A stretch of DNA of 64,000 nt, from assembly GCA_041744575.1 (NCBI GenBank), contig JBGTKP010000051.1, positions 62,001-126,000 on the forward strand. Reading direction: 5' to 3'. Positions 1 to 8,188 of the stretch are shown piece by piece. The notes beneath the pieces are model-generated. The model saw only the letters and a program-made list of their open reading frames with translations. It made no database searches and was not told the DNA's origin. How positions within the stretch are numbered: the first letter of the stretch is position 1; every line of letters starts with the position of its first letter. Position numbers and translations under genes: made by a program. Source of the DNA: JTS-RE37 sp041744575. Lineage in GTDB: Bacteria > Bacteroidota > Bacteroidia > Flavobacteriales > Flavobacteriaceae.

Positions 1-1
1 T

Positions 2-739
2 GATGGTTGGGCGCAGAATGCCGTAACACAACTGGAGACCGATGTCCGAAATGGGGCTAAAGGTCTGAAGGTATATAAAAGTCTGGGATTGAGAAATTCC
101 GATGTCAGTGGGAAAAGGGTGGCTATTGATGACCCGAGGCTCGATCCGGTCTGGAAAAAATGCGGAGAACTGGGAATTCCCGTCCTGATACATTCTGCAG
201 ATCCAAGGGCATTCTGGGATCCAATGGATAAAAATAATGAGCGCTGGCTCGAACTCAAGACCCATCCACGCAGGAAAAGGTCCGATTCGGACCCAGCACC
301 CTGGGAACAGATTATTGAAGAACAGCATCGTATGTTTAAAAAACATCCGGAGACAAATTTTATCAACGCCCATATGGGATGGTATGCCAATGATCTGGGA
401 AAATTGTCAGCACTATTGGACGACTTGCCAAACATGTATGTTGGGATTTCAGCGGTAATTGCCGAATTGGGAAGACAGCCAAAAAGCGGAAGGGAATTTT
501 TTATAAAATATCAGGATCGCATACTTTTTGGGAAGGACAGCTGGCAACCAAGTGAATTTCCAACGTATTTCCGGGTACTGGAAACAGATGACGAATATTT
601 TCCCTATTATAAAAAGTACCATGCCTTTTGGGCTATGTATGGAATGAAACTTCCGGATGAAGTCCTCAGAAAAGTCTATTATAAAAACGCGATGTCTCTG
701 GTAAGAGGTCTGGATGAGGGACTCTTTCCATCCCAGTAA
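2..739 (+). CDS. Amidohydrolase family protein (5' truncated by window)
   Basis: The reading frame is open from base 2, so the start codon lies outside the window; 245 codons and the stop are visible. It is a metal-dependent TIM-barrel hydrolase of the amidohydrolase-2 type. Visible hallmarks are the strand GAKGLKVYKSLGL, the IPVLIHSADP segment with a metal-ligand-like His, the INAHMG segment with a second conserved His, and RILFGKDSW near the C-terminus carrying the expected catalytic Asp. Members act as decarboxylases or hydrolases on small acids and lactones; the substrate cannot be told from the sequence. It stands alone before the protease pair, 119 bp away. The N-terminal HxH metal motif would be in the missing part. 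Confidence 0.85.
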   Translation, partial: DGWAQNAVTQLETDVRNGAKGLKVYKSLGLRNSDVSGKRVAIDDPRLDPVWKKCGELGIPVLIHSADPRAFWDPMDKNNERWLELKTHPRRKRSDSDPAPWEQIIEEQHRMFKKHPETNFINAHMGWYANDLGKLSALLDDLPNMYVGISAVIAELGRQPKSGREFFIKYQDRILFGKDSWQPSEFPTYFRVLETDDEYFPYYKKYHAFWAMYGMKLPDEVLRKVYYKNAMSLVRGLDEGLFPSQ

Positions 740-858
740 GCCTCCAGAAGACTGATTTCTAAGGGGTGAAATTCCTCTGTGGCCCGCCATGAGATTTATT
801 TGCTTTTTACGATAAAACATTCGAACTTATATCACCTTAAATCTAAAGTTACATTGTC

Positions 859-1875
859 ATGTGTATCCAGTCGTACTGCCACATCATACCCCCCTATATT
901 CTTGAGGAACTAGCAAAACTCGGTAATACCAGCTGCAAAAGGACTTTGAATGATATAGACAGGGTATATCAGAAAAGAAGGGAAGTGCTTAACGGCCTTT
1001 TGAAACGGCAACAGGAAGGAGATGCCGGCCAGCGGTATATCTATGATAGCCAGAACAGCTATAACCAGCGCGTGGTACTCGTAAGGGAAGAGGGTGCTGT
1101 TGTTTCCGCAGATCCGGTGGTCAACAGCGCCTTTGACACTTCGGGCTTCGTGAGAAACTATTTTTTGGAAACCTACGGGTTAAATTCTATCGATGGAAAA
1201 GGGTTGGATATCATTTCCAACATCCACTATGGGGTTAGTTACAACAACGCTTTCTGGGATGGGGACGAAATGACCTATGGGGATGGAGACGGTAAGGAAT
1301 TTTCTGATTTTGCGAGTGCCATAGACGTAGTTGCTCACGAACTGACGCATGGCATCACACAGTTTTTGGCAAATCTGGAATACAAAGGACAATCCGGAGC
1401 CCTGAACGAGCACTTTTCCGATGTATTTGCCACGGTCATAAAGCAGAAATTCCTTAAACAGACGCCTGAAACAGCCGATTGGCTCATAGGTGACACGGTG
1501 GTATCAGAGGCTTTCCCGGGGGTTGCCATCAGGTCAATGAAAGCACCTGGGACAGCGAATGATTTTGATGTCCAACCGGACCATATGGCCAATTATTATA
1601 CAGGGCCAGCGGACAATCAGGGGGTGCATATTAACTCTGGAATTCCCAATAAGGCATTTTATCTGGCCTGCATGGAACTGGGGATCGATTCCTGTGCCCA
1701 AATCTGGTTTGAAACCCTGCGAGCCTTATGGCGCACCACCAACTTTACTGAAATGGTGGAAATCATGCTTCAAACGGTACAAAGGTTAATTTCTGAACAA
1801 AAATTGGATATTACTGCCGAAGATGCCATCCGCAGGAGTTTCAGTACCGTGGGTTTGGCTGAACAACTTGTATGA
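859..1875 (+). CDS. M4 (thermolysin/protealysin-like) zinc metallopeptidase
   Basis: A 338-residue neutral metallopeptidase. HELTH is at residues 160-164 (zinc ligands H160 and H164, catalytic E161), and the third ligand E184 lies in ALNEHFSD, exactly 20 residues after H164 as in thermolysin. GVHINSGIPN carries the transition-state His of the family. There is no signal peptide or long propeptide. The start MCIQSYCHIIPPYILEEL resembles the short precursor of protealysin-type enzymes, whose members are often kept intracellular. The stop overlaps the start of the next gene (ATGA), which encodes an emfourin-like inhibitor, so the two are translationally coupled. Assignment to M4 is very secure; the protealysin subgroup is inferred from size, N-terminus and partner gene. 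Confidence 0.93.
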   Translation: MCIQSYCHIIPPYILEELAKLGNTSCKRTLNDIDRVYQKRREVLNGLLKRQQEGDAGQRYIYDSQNSYNQRVVLVREEGAVVSADPVVNSAFDTSGFVRNYFLETYGLNSIDGKGLDIISNIHYGVSYNNAFWDGDEMTYGDGDGKEFSDFASAIDVVAHELTHGITQFLANLEYKGQSGALNEHFSDVFATVIKQKFLKQTPETADWLIGDTVVSEAFPGVAIRSMKAPGTANDFDVQPDHMANYYTGPADNQGVHINSGIPNKAFYLACMELGIDSCAQIWFETLRALWRTTNFTEMVEIMLQTVQRLISEQKLDITAEDAIRRSFSTVGLAEQLV

Positions 1876-2144
1876 AATATAAAATAGAAATTGAAGGAGG
1901 ATTTTCCGGAATCCCAAAAAAGCTGACGGGCAAAATGTCCATTGATTCCGAAAAATCAGGCCAGTTGATCAGGATCCTCCGGAAACCTGTTCCGCAAATA
2001 CAGAATGCGGGCCGCGATATGTATATTTACAAAATAGCGCTAAAGGAAGGGTCTCAGAAAGTTCAGGCTGAGTTCACGGACAGGTCTCTCCCGACAGAAT
2101 TGAGAAGTCTAATTGATGATATAAAAAATAATACGCAAGACTGA
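1872..2144 (+). CDS. Emfourin-like proteinaceous inhibitor of the M4 peptidase
   Basis: A 90-residue cytosolic protein whose ATG overlaps the stop of the M4 peptidase by 4 bp. Emfourin is the small inhibitor encoded beside protealysin genes; it binds the protease stoichiometrically. The sequence here (start MKYKIEIEGGFSGIPKK, a central YKIALKEG strand and a short C-terminal helix SLIDDIKN) has the size, beta-rich N-half and the EGGFxGI/P start I associate with that family. No signal peptide is present, matching the leaderless protease. The overlap implies co-production in a fixed ratio. The assignment rests on synteny plus weak sequence resemblance, so the function is an inference. Confidence 0.65.
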   Translation: MKYKIEIEGGFSGIPKKLTGKMSIDSEKSGQLIRILRKPVPQIQNAGRDMYIYKIALKEGSQKVQAEFTDRSLPTELRSLIDDIKNNTQD

Positions 2145-2334
2145 CCCCAAGGTATCGCCGACAGAATGTATCCGACACCTTATAAAATGAAGGCTTTACC
2201 TGCTGGTCCTGTGAAATTCCTGCCCGATATGCATTTCGTTTTCTGTTATTTCCGGAAGGACCATTGCACCAGGACGATTTGGGAAGCCGGGTCATGTGCA
2301 TTCCTGATTTCGGAATTGAACCCTGCAACCCCCT

Positions 2335-4500
2335 ATGCGTAAAACTGTCCTCATCTATCTGTTCCTGGCACTCGGCTGCCAGATGAATTCTCAGAAAAGA
2401 AACGCTTCCTTTCAATTGCATATCAAAAAGACCAATTTGCCGGTTGTCATAGACGGAATTGCAGATGACGCTGCCTGGAAAGAGACAGAAGTCGCCAATG
2501 ATTTCTATATGGTGCTCCCAATGGATACCGGGAAAGCCAATGAACCCTCCGAGATCCGGATGACCTATGATGACAAAAACATATATCTGGTGGCTACCTT
2601 CTATCATAACACCCGCGGTTCATATTATGTAGAGTCTCTCCGCAGGGATTTTGCCTTCGGAAAAAACGACAATTTTTTATTATTTATAGATCCTTTTAAT
2701 AATCAGACAACCGGTTTTAGTTTTGGCTCAAATGCAGCAGGAGCACAATGGGATGGCACCATGTTTGCCGGCGGGAGCGTCGATCTTAACTGGGATAGCA
2801 AATGGATTTCAGAGGTGACCCAGGATGACGAGAAGTGGGTTTTTGAAATGGCCCTGCCTTTTAAGTCGATTCGTTACAAGGAAGGTGTCAGGGAATGGGG
2901 CATTAATTTCAGCAGGCTCGATCTGAAAACCGGTGAAAAATCGAGCTGGACTCCGATTCCCAGGCAATTTCCGACGGCTTCACTGGCATATACCGGAGTG
3001 CTGGTCTGGGATGAATCTCCCCCGCCCCAGGGCGCTAATTTCTCCCTGATACCCTATGTACTTGGCAGTTCTGTATACACTGAGGCAGGAACCGATTATG
3101 ATACAAAGGCCGGGGGCGATGTGAAACTAAGTCTCACCACCTCCCTTAATCTGGATCTTACAGCGAACCCCGACTTCTCTCAGGTGGAAGTTGACAGGCA
3201 GGTGACGAACCTGGACCGGTTCGAATTATTTTTCCCGGAAAAACGACAATTCTTCCTGGAAAACGGAGACCTTTTTGCCAGCTTTGGATACCCTGGTATC
3301 CGCCCGTTTTTTTCGAGGCGTATTGGCCTGGGGGTACCTATTCAGGCCGGAGCCAGGGTAAGCGGCAATCTATCGGAGAACTGGCGTCTGGGTTTAATGG
3401 ATATGCAGACGGCCAGTGTAGACGACATTGGCCTTCCCGGCCAGAATTTCGGGGTGATCTCCCTTCAGCGGAAGGTTTTCAGCAGATCGAGCATCGGACT
3501 GCTCTATGTAAACAAACAATCCCTGAATTATTTGAATGATTCGGATTCCGTGCGACTTCAATATCCGCAGTATAACCGCAATCTGGGAATGGAGTACAAC
3601 CTGGCATCTTCCAACAATCTGTGGACGGGGAAAGCCTTTTTTCTAAAATCATTTGCCCCGCAAAACAACGGAAAGGGTGTCACCCAGGCTGCCAACATAG
3701 AATACAGGAGCCGGCAATGGAATTGGGGGCTACAAGAAGAGTCCGTGGGAGAGAATTACAGTGCCGAAGTAGGTTTCGTTCCAAGACGGGACTATATCAA
3801 CTTCACTTCTTTCGCAAGCCACCTATTATTTCCTCAAAAAGGTAAAATACTCAGCCACGGACCCAAAGCGGCTATCACTTATTACTTTAATCAGAAATGG
3901 CAACAGACGGATCATCAGAATGCCCTCTCCTATATTTTTAATATGAGGGACCGAAGTATTCTAAATTTGGAAGGCCTCGAGGAGTATGTGGAATTACTGC
4001 AGCCATTTGATCCTACCCGGTCCGGAAAACAAGAACTGGATTCCGGGAGCAAACACCATTGGAATGGCCTCCGGTTTGAGTATTTTTCAAAACCCCAAAG
4101 TGTCTTCACATATTCGGCCGGAGGAAGGTTCGGGGGATATTACCTGGACGGCAGCCGAACGAATCTCAGCGGGGAATTGGGATATCGGATACAGCCCTAT
4201 GTCAGCCTCGGTTCTACTTTGAGTTATAACCGGATCAAACTGCCAGATCCCTGGAACATTACAGAATTCTGGTTGGTGGGCGCTGCTCTTGATGTGACTT
4301 TTACTAATAAAGTGTTTTTTGCCACATTGTTCCAATACAATGAACAATCTAAGAATTTTAATCTCAATTCCAGATTTCAATGGCGTTACAAACCCGCCTC
4401 AGACCTTTTTATTGTTTATACCAATAACCATTTACTGGAGCCATTGCAGGGCAGAAATTGGTCCCTGACCATGAAACTGACTTACTGGTTCAATAATTGA
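2335..4500 (+). CDS. DUF5916 family envelope protein with N-terminal CBM9-like domain
   Basis: A 721-residue exported protein. The N-terminus MRKTVLIYLFLALGC looks like a leader ending in a lipobox-like LALGC. Residues about 35-215 form a CBM9-like beta-sandwich (PVVIDGIADDAAWKE, MTYDDKNIYL, WIFEMALPFKSI-type strands). The remainder is the DUF5916 part, with the family signature around TANPDFSQVEVD and FFPEKRQFFLENGDLF. Many alternating aromatic strands follow, ending in LTMKLTYWFNN, suggesting an outer-membrane beta-barrel. DUF5916 proteins are widespread in Bacteroidota; their role is unknown, and they often sit beside peptidases or sugar-utilisation genes. It stands alone here, 190 bp after the M4/emfourin pair. 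Confidence 0.9.
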   Translation: MRKTVLIYLFLALGCQMNSQKRNASFQLHIKKTNLPVVIDGIADDAAWKETEVANDFYMVLPMDTGKANEPSEIRMTYDDKNIYLVATFYHNTRGSYYVESLRRDFAFGKNDNFLLFIDPFNNQTTGFSFGSNAAGAQWDGTMFAGGSVDLNWDSKWISEVTQDDEKWVFEMALPFKSIRYKEGVREWGINFSRLDLKTGEKSSWTPIPRQFPTASLAYTGVLVWDESPPPQGANFSLIPYVLGSSVYTEAGTDYDTKAGGDVKLSLTTSLNLDLTANPDFSQVEVDRQVTNLDRFELFFPEKRQFFLENGDLFASFGYPGIRPFFSRRIGLGVPIQAGARVSGNLSENWRLGLMDMQTASVDDIGLPGQNFGVISLQRKVFSRSSIGLLYVNKQSLNYLNDSDSVRLQYPQYNRNLGMEYNLASSNNLWTGKAFFLKSFAPQNNGKGVTQAANIEYRSRQWNWGLQEESVGENYSAEVGFVPRRDYINFTSFASHLLFPQKGKILSHGPKAAITYYFNQKWQQTDHQNALSYIFNMRDRSILNLEGLEEYVELLQPFDPTRSGKQELDSGSKHHWNGLRFEYFSKPQSVFTYSAGGRFGGYYLDGSRTNLSGELGYRIQPYVSLGSTLSYNRIKLPDPWNITEFWLVGAALDVTFTNKVFFATLFQYNEQSKNFNLNSRFQWRYKPASDLFIVYTNNHLLEPLQGRNWSLTMKLTYWFNN

Positions 4501-4663
4501 GTTAATACTCGAAGGCAGCTGAATTAAGAAAGGAGCTGAGGATAAGCAAACAAACTATAACAGGTTCTCCGCTCCGGATGGTAGTTATTGTCCCTGCTGT
4601 GCAGGCCACATATTTTAGGAAAATTTTAAGTTGATCCAGGGTGCGATGACGTATCTTAATGGT

Positions 4664-5320
4664 ATGAAAATGATGCGTTTATCACAACTTTTATTAATGA
4701 TGATCTGGAGTATGTCTGGTATTGCCCAATATGAGGTAGCCGAATGGAAGGCCAGGGACCACTGGATGGATCCTGAGCAGATCATGGATTGGGCAGGGGT
4801 GAGCCGCGGCGATGTGGTAGCGGATATCGGATGTCATGAAGGATATTTTACCATGCATTTGGCCAGAAGAGTGGGAGAGGAGGGGCATGTGTATGGAGTT
4901 GACATTCAGCCTGGAAGGATAAAGACCCTTGAGGAGATCGCCAAAGCCAGAAAGTTGTCGAATATAAGCCCTGTCCTTGGAAAATCCGATAACCCCGGTT
5001 TACCTGCAAATTCTCAGGATGTGATTTTTATCCTTGATGCCTATCATGAAATGGAATCCTATAATGAGATGTTAGAGAAGGTAAAACAGGCCCTTAAACC
5101 TCAAGGCAAATTGGTTATCCTTGAGAAACTGAAGGAGCATACTAAAACCTGGAAGCGTTCTGAACAAGCCGATGCGCATACCCTTGCACCACATTTTGTT
5201 AGGCAGGAACTGGAGGTGGCGGGATTTATTATCGGCCACCAGTTTAATGACATAGGAAATTGGGAAAATGAAGTGTCTAAAAAAATGTGGCTCATAACAG
5301 CGACGTTACCTGCGCAATAG
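4664..5320 (+). CDS. Exported class I SAM-dependent methyltransferase
   Basis: A 218-residue methyltransferase. The SAM-binding motif I is VADIGCHEGYFT, followed by the acidic post-motif VYGVDI and a motif IV-like VIFILDAYHEM. I chose the ATG at 4664 over an upstream TTG at 4631, because MKMMRLSQLLLMMIWSMSGIAQ then forms a good signal peptide cleaved after A-Q. This would place a methyltransferase in the periplasm, which is odd because SAM is cytosolic. However, signal-peptide-bearing methyltransferases with DAYHE motifs are repeatedly predicted in Bacteroidota and Proteobacteria. The substrate is unknown. It is monocistronic, followed 120 bp later by an unrelated DUF4251 gene. Confidence 0.8.
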   Translation: MKMMRLSQLLLMMIWSMSGIAQYEVAEWKARDHWMDPEQIMDWAGVSRGDVVADIGCHEGYFTMHLARRVGEEGHVYGVDIQPGRIKTLEEIAKARKLSNISPVLGKSDNPGLPANSQDVIFILDAYHEMESYNEMLEKVKQALKPQGKLVILEKLKEHTKTWKRSEQADAHTLAPHFVRQELEVAGFIIGHQFNDIGNWENEVSKKMWLITATLPAQ

Positions 5321-5440
5321 CCCGGAGGCGTACAGAGCATGTATCCCGGACATCCTGAAAATATAGGGATATCCAGAAGACAGCGAAATAAGAATGGCAT
5401 GCCATTTGTGTGATTTAAATGAGTACCAAATACCCGAAAG

Positions 5441-5965
5441 ATGAAATATATAATCGGACTTATTATTTGCTTTTCAATGGTCGGTCATCGGGCAGCAGCG
5501 CAAACCAAAGAGGACAACCATGCCCAGCGAAAAGAGAATGACGTTGCCGCTTTCACTGAGATTAGCGAATTTGTCCGGGACGGCAATTATCTATTTACCG
5601 CCGACAGAACAATTCCAACAGGCGGAACGAGCATCAGTCTGGTGACAAATTCCAACCAAATCAGGTTCCATGAAGGTAAGGCTGATATTTACCTCCCTTA
5701 TTTTGGCGTTGTTTATGCAGGTGCGGGATATAATCATGAAGGAGGTATTAAATTCACGGGACAGGTAGATGAATATCAGGTCACCTCAGAGGATGATAAA
5801 CGTCGTCTTGTCGTTACTTTTGAGGTGAGGAATGGTTTTGAAGTCCATAATTTTAGGATTTCCGTAAACAAAAGAGGTTATACTTCCGTCTTCGTAAGAA
5901 GCAGTGGACGAAGCTCCATCACCTATGATGGATATATTAAGACTTCCGGGGACAATTTCAAGTAG
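5441..5965 (+). CDS. DUF4251 domain secreted protein
   Basis: A 174-residue protein with signal peptide MKYIIGLIICFSMVGHRAAAQ. The mature part matches the DUF4251 pattern of Bacteroidota. FVRDGNYLFTADRTIPTGG is followed by the typical VxLPYFGVVYAGAGYNHEGGIKFTG block, then a strand-rich C-half with RLVVTFEVRN and FRISVNKRGYTSVFV. The fold is a small beta-sandwich or barrel exported to the periplasm or outer membrane; the role is unknown. It is followed 54 bp later by pcm on the same strand, possibly co-transcribed. Confidence 0.85.
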   Translation: MKYIIGLIICFSMVGHRAAAQTKEDNHAQRKENDVAAFTEISEFVRDGNYLFTADRTIPTGGTSISLVTNSNQIRFHEGKADIYLPYFGVVYAGAGYNHEGGIKFTGQVDEYQVTSEDDKRRLVVTFEVRNGFEVHNFRISVNKRGYTSVFVRSSGRSSITYDGYIKTSGDNFK

Positions 5966-6019
5966 GCAGCATACTACTTTTGAATTAAACGGCCATATTC
6001 ATTTACATATTGATTGATC

Positions 6020-6673
6020 ATGAGCGAGGATACCCCTTGGCAACGGAATCACCTGGAGGGTAATGCTTCTATGATAAAACATCAACTGCTGAGGCGCGGG
6101 ATCCGGGATTCACTTGTTTTAAAAGCGATGCGCGCTACCCCCAGGCACTTATTCATACCCATAGATATGCGTCAGCACGCCTATGCAGACAGGGCCGTCG
6201 ACATTGGTGAGGGCCAGACCATTTCGCAACCTTATATCGTGGCATTTATTCTGGAACAGCTGCAATTGAAGTCCACGGACAAGATACTTGAAATTGGCAC
6301 AGGGTCCGGCTATCAGGCCGCTGTTGCAGCACTGATAGCGGGCTTCGTATACTCTGTGGAAATCAATGCACGTCTGGCCTTCTCGGCAAAATCTACTTTG
6401 GAGGAACTCCGCTATCATAATATTTCTGTGCGGAGAGGGAATGGGCACGAAGGTTGGGAGGAACACAGCCCTTATGATGCCATCATGGTTTCAGCCGGGG
6501 CGGAGGATATTCCTGAAAAGCTTGTGAATCAACTTAAACCCGGGGGAAGAATGATCCTCCCACTGGGACCGCATCACTCCGTTCGCCAACTTGTATTGAT
6601 CCGCAACAGGGAAGGCAATATGGAAACCAACGTCCTGCTCCCTGTGCGATTTGTCCCCCTGAAAAAATACTGA
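6020..6673 (+). CDS. pcm: Protein-L-isoaspartate O-methyltransferase
   Basis: A 217-residue repair enzyme that methylates L-isoaspartyl residues of aged proteins using SAM, starting their conversion back to aspartate. The PCMT fold is clear. VLKAMRATPRHLFIP and the YADRAVDIGEGQTISQPY block are the isoaspartate-recognition region, ILEIGTGSGYQAAV is the SAM motif, and the ending LKPGGRMILPLGP is typical. The ATG at 6020 is preferred over a TTG at 6014. Length and architecture match the family. Cytosolic; probably a single gene or the tail of a transcript with the DUF4251 gene. Confidence 0.92.
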   Translation: MSEDTPWQRNHLEGNASMIKHQLLRRGIRDSLVLKAMRATPRHLFIPIDMRQHAYADRAVDIGEGQTISQPYIVAFILEQLQLKSTDKILEIGTGSGYQAAVAALIAGFVYSVEINARLAFSAKSTLEELRYHNISVRRGNGHEGWEEHSPYDAIMVSAGAEDIPEKLVNQLKPGGRMILPLGPHHSVRQLVLIRNREGNMETNVLLPVRFVPLKKY

Positions 6674-6789
6674 AATTCAGCGAATTAAGCCGAAAATGTT
6701 ACTCATTACAGTAATTTGAAATTACCTCGGCAATGAAATAAACCGGCATTCGCAGCGTTTATGTACCAGTAACCCACTAAAATCTTATC

Positions 6790-7581
6790 ATGACCGAATT
6801 TATTAATAGGAGCAAAACAGCGCTTTTAATCCTTGGTGTAATCCTTCTGAATTTTAGTTGCAGTAAGGACAACGACGAAAGCCAGGAAGAAGTCCAGTTA
6901 TCCCAGGCCGAACTGAAAACCATTCTGGAAACAGATGAAGCAGCTGCCTCAGTTGATACTATCCTGGCTGACATATACCTCAATGACAGCAGTACTGCAA
7001 AGGAAGGGACTGATTGCTATGTAGCCGAATACACGGAAACAGGGTATAACGTTACTTTTAACAATTGTGTTCTCAATGGTTCGGGAAACATTAATGGAGC
7101 TCTTTCTGTAACTTATGCAACCGAAGGGTCTTCCGCCACTTTTTCCGCCACATATGCTGATTTCTATGTCGGAAACATCAAATTAAATGGCACAAGGAGT
7201 TACAGTTTTGACGGGAATGAAATGGAAGGTGCCTATTCTTTTTCGGTTACCAGTAATATGACGGCTATTCTTGAAGATGGTTCTGTCATTTCTGAATCCG
7301 GTACGAAATCCTTCGGATTTACTTTTGGAAACGATCTATCGTCCAGCACCTACAGTATAGGTGGCAACTGGACCCTGCAACTGAACGGCAATACCTACGT
7401 GGTGGGTGTTTCCGAAACTCTTGAAGGGAATTTAAGCTGCGGATTTCTGACAATCGGATTACTCGAGGTATCCAAGAATGGCCTTGAAGTAACCGTAGAT
7501 TTCGGGGACGGCAGTTGCGATGATACAGCTACGGTTGTGTATCCAAATGGAGCCACCGAGGAAATATCCTTACAGGATTAA
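6790..7581 (+). CDS. Hypothetical lipoprotein, beta-rich
   Basis: A 263-residue protein with lipoprotein signal MTEFINRSKTALLILGVILLNFSC; C24 is the likely lipidated residue, followed by the acidic SKDNDESQEE tether. The mature part is Gly/Ser/Thr-rich with alternating hydrophobic residues and repeated YSF or SFxxT strands, as in an all-beta fold. It also has a Cys pair pattern (DCYVAEYTE and FNNCVLNGSG) suggesting a disulfide. I do not recognise a family. A strong terminator follows 20 bp after the stop, so it is the last gene of its transcript. Confidence 0.75.
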   Translation: MTEFINRSKTALLILGVILLNFSCSKDNDESQEEVQLSQAELKTILETDEAAASVDTILADIYLNDSSTAKEGTDCYVAEYTETGYNVTFNNCVLNGSGNINGALSVTYATEGSSATFSATYADFYVGNIKLNGTRSYSFDGNEMEGAYSFSVTSNMTAILEDGSVISESGTKSFGFTFGNDLSSSTYSIGGNWTLQLNGNTYVVGVSETLEGNLSCGFLTIGLLEVSKNGLEVTVDFGDGSCDDTATVVYPNGATEEISLQD

Positions 7582-7600
7582 TTTCCCGACAAATGATCAT

Positions 7601-7638
7601 AGTAAACCCTTGCCGGACAGGCAGGGGTTTACTTTTTT
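7601..7638 (+). terminator. Rho-independent terminator after the beta-rich lipoprotein gene
   Basis: A 14-bp stem (agtaaacccttgcc paired with ggcaggggtttact, one T-G wobble) closes a 5-nt loop and runs directly into a T tract. It lies 19 bp past the stop at 7581 and ends the plus-strand transcript. Confidence 0.9.
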
Positions 7639-7820
7639 AAGCTGATCGTCTTCATTTTGCCATTTACACAGGAAATCTGCCCGCCCATACAAATAGCTGG
7701 CGTCTTCACCAGGCTATTCCCTATTTTCCTCCCAAAAGTCACCACCGGATCCTGCCCGCGCTTTCTCTGTATAGTCAGGCAGTACAGAACATTCTGTCGG
7801 CAGGTTCTAAAACCCCTATT

Positions 7821-8183
7821 ATGAAAAATATGCCTTCTTTTTCGGTCCCGGTTGTCCTGATCCTTTTTCTCATGTTGGGACTTCAGTCCTGCTATTCTGT
7901 CAGGATCCGAGGTGCCAATGGAGTTCCTATGCCAGACCCGGTTGGAGAGCGCACGGATTATTACAGGAGTATGGAGGTGATAGAGATGGATACCACTATT
8001 TCCATAGATCTGGTCACTAAGGATTTTACCCTTCTGGTTCGGGAGTCAGAAAAGTGCCCTACCGCCAGAATTCATACCCTTGAATACAGGAACACGTTTG
8101 GTGGCCTCCTGTTGAGCGGAATCACCTTTGGCAGAAAACGGCAGGTTCATATCAAATATGTCTGCCTGAAACCAGAAAATTAA
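7821..8183 (+). CDS. Small lipoprotein resembling the lambda Bor family
   Basis: A 120-residue lipoprotein: MKNMPSFSVPVVLILFLMLGLQSC ends in a lipobox with C24. The C-terminal third has the Bor-like layout, a Cys-containing turn (KCPTARIHTLEYRNTF) followed by GGLLLSGITFG and an ending V-x-CL. In lambda Bor and its relatives the equivalent is C-x(n)-NGLLGFITLGIYTP-x(n)-V-x-C. Bor-family proteins are outer-membrane lipoproteins, linked to serum resistance in enterobacteria; the role here is unknown. The next gene starts 5 bp downstream and is probably co-transcribed. Confidence 0.6.
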   Translation: MKNMPSFSVPVVLILFLMLGLQSCYSVRIRGANGVPMPDPVGERTDYYRSMEVIEMDTTISIDLVTKDFTLLVRESEKCPTARIHTLEYRNTFGGLLLSGITFGRKRQVHIKYVCLKPEN

Positions 8184-8188
8184 ATACC

